NCBI GenBank assembly: GCA_937928195.1
Contig: CALEYZ010000180.1
Location: forward strand, 1-9,559
Direction: 5' to 3'
Source: an uncultured Limnohabitans sp.
GTDB taxonomy: Bacteria; Pseudomonadota; Gammaproteobacteria; Burkholderiales; Burkholderiaceae_C
Length of the DNA stretch: 9,559 nucleotides
The translations under genes and the position numbers were made by a program. Shown here piece after piece: positions 6,833-9,559 of this stretch. The notes under the pieces are model-generated. The model saw only the letters and a list, made by a program, of their open reading frames with translations, searched no databases and was not told the DNA's origin. The number at the start of each line of letters is the position of its first letter. The first letter of the stretch is position 1.

Positions 6833-7507
6833 CTACAAAACACCTTGCTCGGCCATGGAGAAGGCCTGGCCTGGTCCCACAATGACGTGGTCGAGCACTC
6901 GCACATCCACCATGGCCAGCGCCGATTTAAGCGTGCGAGTGAGGTGCAAATCAGCGGGACTGGGATGCACGGAGCCACTGGGATGGTTGTGCGCCAAGAC
7001 CACGGCAGCGCTGTGGTGGTGGAGTGCGCGCAGGACCACCTCGCGCGGATACACGCTGGTTTGGCTGAGGGTGCCGCGGAACAGGGTTTCCATGCACAGT
7101 AACTTGTGTTGGGCGTCTAGAAACAACATGGCAAAGACTTCGTGGGTTTTGTGCGCCAAGTGCATTTGCAAATACAACTGCACATTGGCGGCGTTTTGCA
7201 TCACTTCGCGACTTTGCAGTTGCTGCGACATGGCCCGTTTGGCCAATTCCATCACGGCAAGCAGCTCAGTTTGTTTGGCCGGCCCCAAGCCTCGGATGTG
7301 CCCTTGTTGGTAGGCTGGGGTGATGAGCAGGTTGGCCAAACCGCCGCTGGCCAGCAGCATGTCTTGGGCCAATTGCAAGACATTGCGCCCGGCCACGCCG
7401 GTTCTGAGCAGCAGGGCCAGCAGCTCGGTATCGCTCAGGGCGCTTGGCCCTCGAGACAGCATTTTTTCGCGGGGACGCGTATCGGGCGGGATTTCTTGCA
7501 GCTTCAT
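6833..7507 (-). CDS. radC: RadC family JAB-domain protein
   Basis: The 224-residue protein has the usual RadC layout. An N-terminal helical part (about 1-60) contains RPREKMLSRGPSALSDTELLALLLRTG. A helix-hairpin-helix-like segment (about 61-91, IRGLGPAKQTELLAVMELAKR) follows, and then a C-terminal JAB/MPN domain. The metal-binding motif is complete: E123, then H173-N-H175-P-S-G and D186. The fold implies a zinc metalloprotease-like or related activity; the biological role of RadC is unsettled and the old DNA-repair assignment is doubtful. ATG at 7507-7505 is followed directly by the typical M-K-L-Q-E-I-P start, though its ribosome site is weak. It is divergent from fkpB across a 176-base gap and precedes the Smr gene in a likely two-gene operon. 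Confidence 0.95.
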   Translation of the reverse strand: MKLQEIPPDTRPREKMLSRGPSALSDTELLALLLRTGVAGRNVLQLAQDMLLASGGLANLLITPAYQQGHIRGLGPAKQTELLAVMELAKRAMSQQLQSREVMQNAANVQLYLQMHLAHKTHEVFAMLFLDAQHKLLCMETLFRGTLSQTSVYPREVVLRALHHHSAAVVLAHNHPSGSVHPSPADLHLTRTLKSALAMVDVRVLDHVIVGPGQAFSMAEQGVL

Positions 7508-7573
7508 GGGTCAGTTCTTTCAGATAAATGCCCCTTTGGCGCGCATTTCCCGGCCAAATGCCTAGAAGCTTTT

Positions 7574-7579
7574 TACAAT
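7574..7579 (+). promoter_or_regulatory. Candidate -10 element for the fkpB-ispH-serS transcript
   Basis: TACAAT matches the sigma-70 -10 consensus at five of six bases and sits in the divergent radC/fkpB gap. No good -35 hexamer is found at 16-18 bases spacing (the 17-base position reads CGGCCA), so this is only a candidate. If used, the transcript would start near 7586, about 100 bases before fkpB. Confidence 0.3.
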
Positions 7580-7612
7580 GAGGGGCTGGACAGTTCGAGT
7601 CTGTGCCCTCAG

Positions 7613-7640
7613 CCTGCCTTTGGCAGGGCTTTGATTTTTC
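7613..7640 (+). terminator. Terminator-like hairpin in the fkpB leader
   Basis: CCTGCC at 7613-7618 pairs with GGCAGG at 7622-7627 around a TTT loop, followed by GC and a T-rich run (TTTGATTTTT, 7630-7639). It lies about 44 bases upstream of the fkpB start and faces into it, so it could be an attenuator, the end of a short leader RNA, or chance. It is not placed to terminate radC, which runs the other way. Confidence 0.35.
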
Positions 7641-7683
7641 ATTGGCCTGCATTGAATTGCCCCTACCTCCATTGACTTACCTT

Positions 7684-8127
7684 ATGACCACCGTACAAGC
7701 CGGATCCTTTTTGACGCTGCACTACCGCCTGGCTGGGCCGCAGGGCACCCTCATCAACACCTTTGAGGACAAGCCTGCCACCCTGTCATTGGGCTCTGGT
7801 GAGTTGTCACCTGGCATGGAAGCTTGTCTGATGGGTTTGGAAGAGGGCGTTCGCACCACATTCGAGTTGGCTGCCGGCGTGGCCTTTGGTGACCGTAACC
7901 CCGACATGCAGCAGTGGGTTGCGCGCAAGTTGTTGGCCCAATTGGGCGCCGCACAAGAACACTACGTGCCCGGTGACGTGGTGCAATTTCCCACACCCGA
8001 TGGCCATGGCACCTACGCAGGCGCCGTGATGCAAGTGGCCGAAGACGGCGCTGTGTTGTTTGACTTCAATCACCCCTTGGCAGGACAGCCCGTGACGTTT
8101 GAAGTTCACATCATTGGCATTTTGTAA
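7684..8127 (+). CDS. fkpB: FKBP-type peptidyl-prolyl cis-trans isomerase (SlpA/FkpB)
   Basis: The 147-residue protein matches E. coli FkpB (SlpA) in length and layout. It has a split FKBP domain: the N-terminal part (about 1-70) contains LTLHYRL and LGSGELSPGMEACLMGLEEGVRTTFEL. An inserted IF-like flap (about 70-125) has AFGDRNPDMQQW, and a closing DFNHPLAGQPVTFEVHIIGI sits at about 127-146. It is cytoplasmic, with no signal peptide, and would act as a prolyl isomerase and chaperone. ATG at 7684 gives the family start; upstream in-frame codons from 7603 would pass through the leader hairpin and add an unrelated sequence. No clear Shine-Dalgarno sequence precedes it. Adjacency to ispH is a conserved arrangement also seen in E. 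coli. Confidence 0.94.
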   Translation: MTTVQAGSFLTLHYRLAGPQGTLINTFEDKPATLSLGSGELSPGMEACLMGLEEGVRTTFELAAGVAFGDRNPDMQQWVARKLLAQLGAAQEHYVPGDVVQFPTPDGHGTYAGAVMQVAEDGAVLFDFNHPLAGQPVTFEVHIIGIL

Positions 8128-8158
8128 TTCGAACGACGACACAACTGGCGAAGACACC

Positions 8159-9097
8159 ATGGGCGTACAAGAAGTTTTATTGGCAGAACCACGTGGCTTT
8201 TGTGCCGGGGTTGACCGTGCCATTGACATCGTGGAAGCCGCCATTGCCAAGTTTGGCAAACCCATCTATGTGCGTCATGAAATTGTTCACAACACCTACG
8301 TGGTGAACGACTTGAAACAAAAAGGCGCCATCTTCATCGAAGACTTGAACGATGTGCCGCCAGGTGCCACGCTCATCTTCAGCGCACATGGTGTCAGCAA
8401 AGCGGTACAGCACGAAGCAGAAGCACGTGGCTTTCAAATTTTTGATGCCACCTGCCCCTTGGTTACCAAGGTGCACGTGGAAGTGGCCAAGCTGCACAAA
8501 GAAGGCTACGAATTCATCATGATTGGCCACAAAGGCCATCCTGAAGTGGAAGGCACCATGGGCCAACTGCCCGATGGCATCCACTTGGTCGAAGACGTGG
8601 CCGATGTGGCCAAGGTCATGCCGCGACAAACCCAATTGCTGGGGGTGGTGACGCAAACCACCTTGAGCGTGGACGATGCCGCAGAAATTTTGAGCGCCGT
8701 CAAACAACGATTCCCGCAAGTGCGTGAGCCCAAAGTGCAAGACATTTGCTACGCCACGCAAAATCGGCAAGATGCCGTGAAGTTGCTCAGCCCTCAGGTG
8801 GATGTGCTGATTGTGGTGGGCAGCCCCACCAGCTCCAACAGCAACCGTCTGCGCGAACTGGGTGCGCGCATGGGTGCAGACAGCTACATGGTTGACAGTG
8901 CGGCTGAACTCCAAGACGAATGGTTTGCAGGTAAGCACCGCGTGGGCTTGACGGCCGGCGCGTCAGCCCCCGAAGTGCTGGTGCAAGAAGTCATCGAACG
9001 CTTGCGTGCTTTGGGCGCCACGTCCATTCGCAAATTAGATGGCGTGACCGAACACATTCAATTTCCGTTGCCCAAAGGGCTCAAAACTACAATCTGA
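8159..9097 (+). CDS. ispH: 4-hydroxy-3-methylbut-2-enyl diphosphate reductase IspH (LytB)
   Basis: This enzyme catalyses the last step of the MEP pathway, reducing HMBPP to isopentenyl and dimethylallyl diphosphate with an iron-sulfur cluster. The 312-residue protein is close to the E. coli length. The three cluster cysteines are C15 (PRGFCAGVDRAI), C99 (DATCPLV) and C197 (DICYATQNRQ). Substrate-binding residues are visible: H44 (EIVHNTYVV), H77 (FSAHGVS), H127 and E129 (GHPEVEGT), the TQTTLS loop near 165-170, SSNSNR at 225-230 and the GASAPE segment at 267-272. ATG at 8159 is preferred because MGVQEVLLAEPRG is the typical N-terminus; an upstream in-frame start at 8099 would overlap fkpB. 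It lies 31 bases after fkpB and 2 bases before serS, so the three genes probably form one operon. Confidence 0.97.
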   Translation: MGVQEVLLAEPRGFCAGVDRAIDIVEAAIAKFGKPIYVRHEIVHNTYVVNDLKQKGAIFIEDLNDVPPGATLIFSAHGVSKAVQHEAEARGFQIFDATCPLVTKVHVEVAKLHKEGYEFIMIGHKGHPEVEGTMGQLPDGIHLVEDVADVAKVMPRQTQLLGVVTQTTLSVDDAAEILSAVKQRFPQVREPKVQDICYATQNRQDAVKLLSPQVDVLIVVGSPTSSNSNRLRELGARMGADSYMVDSAAELQDEWFAGKHRVGLTAGASAPEVLVQEVIERLRALGATSIRKLDGVTEHIQFPLPKGLKTTI

Positions 9098-9099
9098 CC

Positions 9100-9559
9100 A
9101 TGCTAGACATTCTTTTACTCCGCAAAGACCTCGACGCTGCCGTAGCGCGTTTGGAAACCCGTAAAAATCCACAGGCATTTTTGAATGTGGAAAAGTTCCG
9201 TGCTCTGGAAACAGAGCGCAAAACTTTGCAAACCCGCACTGAAGAGTTGCAAAGCCAACGCAACAACCTGTCCAAGCAAATTGGCATGTTGAAGTCCAAA
9301 GGTGAAAGCACCGATCAAGTCATGGCCGATGTGGCCAGCATCAAAACAGAACTCGATGCTTCGGCTGTGCGTTTGGAAGCATTGCAAGCCGAACTGCAAG
9401 ACATGTTGTTGGCTGTTCCTAATTTGCCACACGAGAGTGTGCCCGTGGGTGCCGACGAACATGGCAATGTGGAAGTGCGCAAGTGGAGTGTGGACGGCAA
9501 AGGACCCAAGACCTTTGACTTTGAAGTGCGCGACCACGTCGACATTGGCGAAAAGTTGG
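9100..9559 (+). CDS. serS: Seryl-tRNA synthetase, N-terminal part (runs off the window)
   Basis: Seryl-tRNA synthetase charges tRNA-Ser (and tRNA-Sec where present) with serine. About 153 codons of roughly 420-430 are visible. The protein starts MLDILLLRKDLDAAVARLETR and continues through a long charged helical hairpin (about 28-105), the coiled-coil arm that grips the tRNA long variable arm. It then shows the conserved VPNLPHESVPVG (about 106-117) and FDFEVRDHVDIGEKL at the window edge, leading into the catalytic class II domain, which is not visible. The ATG at 9100 lies 2 bases after the ispH stop; no strong ribosome site is seen, so translation may be coupled. No frameshift occurs in the visible part. 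Confidence 0.96.
   Translation, partial: MLDILLLRKDLDAAVARLETRKNPQAFLNVEKFRALETERKTLQTRTEELQSQRNNLSKQIGMLKSKGESTDQVMADVASIKTELDASAVRLEALQAELQDMLLAVPNLPHESVPVGADEHGNVEVRKWSVDGKGPKTFDFEVRDHVDIGEKL

Noticed and set aside
6309..7313. Long + strand open frame of 334 codons
   Set aside because: It runs antisense through the Smr and radC genes, both of which have complete family motifs; its translation has no recognisable domain and is rich in Cys/Arg/Trp, as expected for a shadow frame.
7585..7614. tRNA gene or tRNA 3' remnant suggested by a T-arm-like stem with TTCGAGT loop
   Set aside because: No acceptor, D or anticodon arms can be drawn around it, the fifth T-stem pair is a mismatch, and no integrase or duplicated end lies nearby.
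8177..8938. Minus-strand frame of 253 codons opposite ispH
   Set aside because: A His/Phe/Val-rich shadow of a highly conserved gene, with no recognisable features.

Overview
This is ordinary chromosomal DNA from a betaproteobacterium of the order Burkholderiales, most likely a Comamonadaceae relative. The assignment rests on protein style, on the radC / fkpB-ispH-serS arrangement, and on moderate GC with heavy use of TTG for leucine. The genus cannot be fixed by eye. Every larger gene belongs to a recognisable family. I see no mobile element, CRISPR array, rRNA or tRNA, and no convincing sign of an undescribed system.

Positions 1-2495 hold the 3' part of a membrane-bound formate dehydrogenase (FDH3 / Fdh-N-like) operon, all on the + strand. 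In order these are: the last codons of an upstream gene, presumably the catalytic alpha subunit; the four-cluster iron-sulfur beta subunit; a small predicted lipoprotein starting inside the end of the beta gene; the cytochrome b gamma subunit; and a small secreted Ala/Pro-rich protein. A strong intrinsic terminator at 2520-2552 closes the operon. Alpha and beta would oxidise formate and pass electrons through the iron-sulfur clusters to the gamma haems and then to quinone.

Positions 2586-6069 (+) hold fdhD, the sulfurtransferase-type factor that activates formate dehydrogenase. Its stop overlaps by 8 bases the start of a large FtsX/YbbP-like ABC transporter permease, which has no ATPase gene beside it.

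Positions 6070-7507 begin with a short convergent gap containing a 12-base tandem repeat. Two minus-strand genes follow: an Smr-domain protein (SmrB-like) and, upstream of it, radC.

Positions 7508-9559 start with a 176-base divergent intergenic region containing two potential hairpins, one terminator-like. Then come the + strand genes fkpB (FKBP-type prolyl isomerase), ispH (last step of the MEP isoprenoid pathway) and the 5' third of serS (seryl-tRNA synthetase), which runs off the window.

The most notable observation is a sharp codon-usage break inside the beta-subunit gene, near 315-385. By hand count, GC at third positions falls from about 91% to about 51%. This suggests a recombination junction or an assembly chimera. 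Other points of interest are the two uncharacterised small exported proteins in the formate dehydrogenase operon, the apparent swap of a membrane anchor between beta and gamma subunits, the single-cysteine FdhD, and the structured leader before fkpB.
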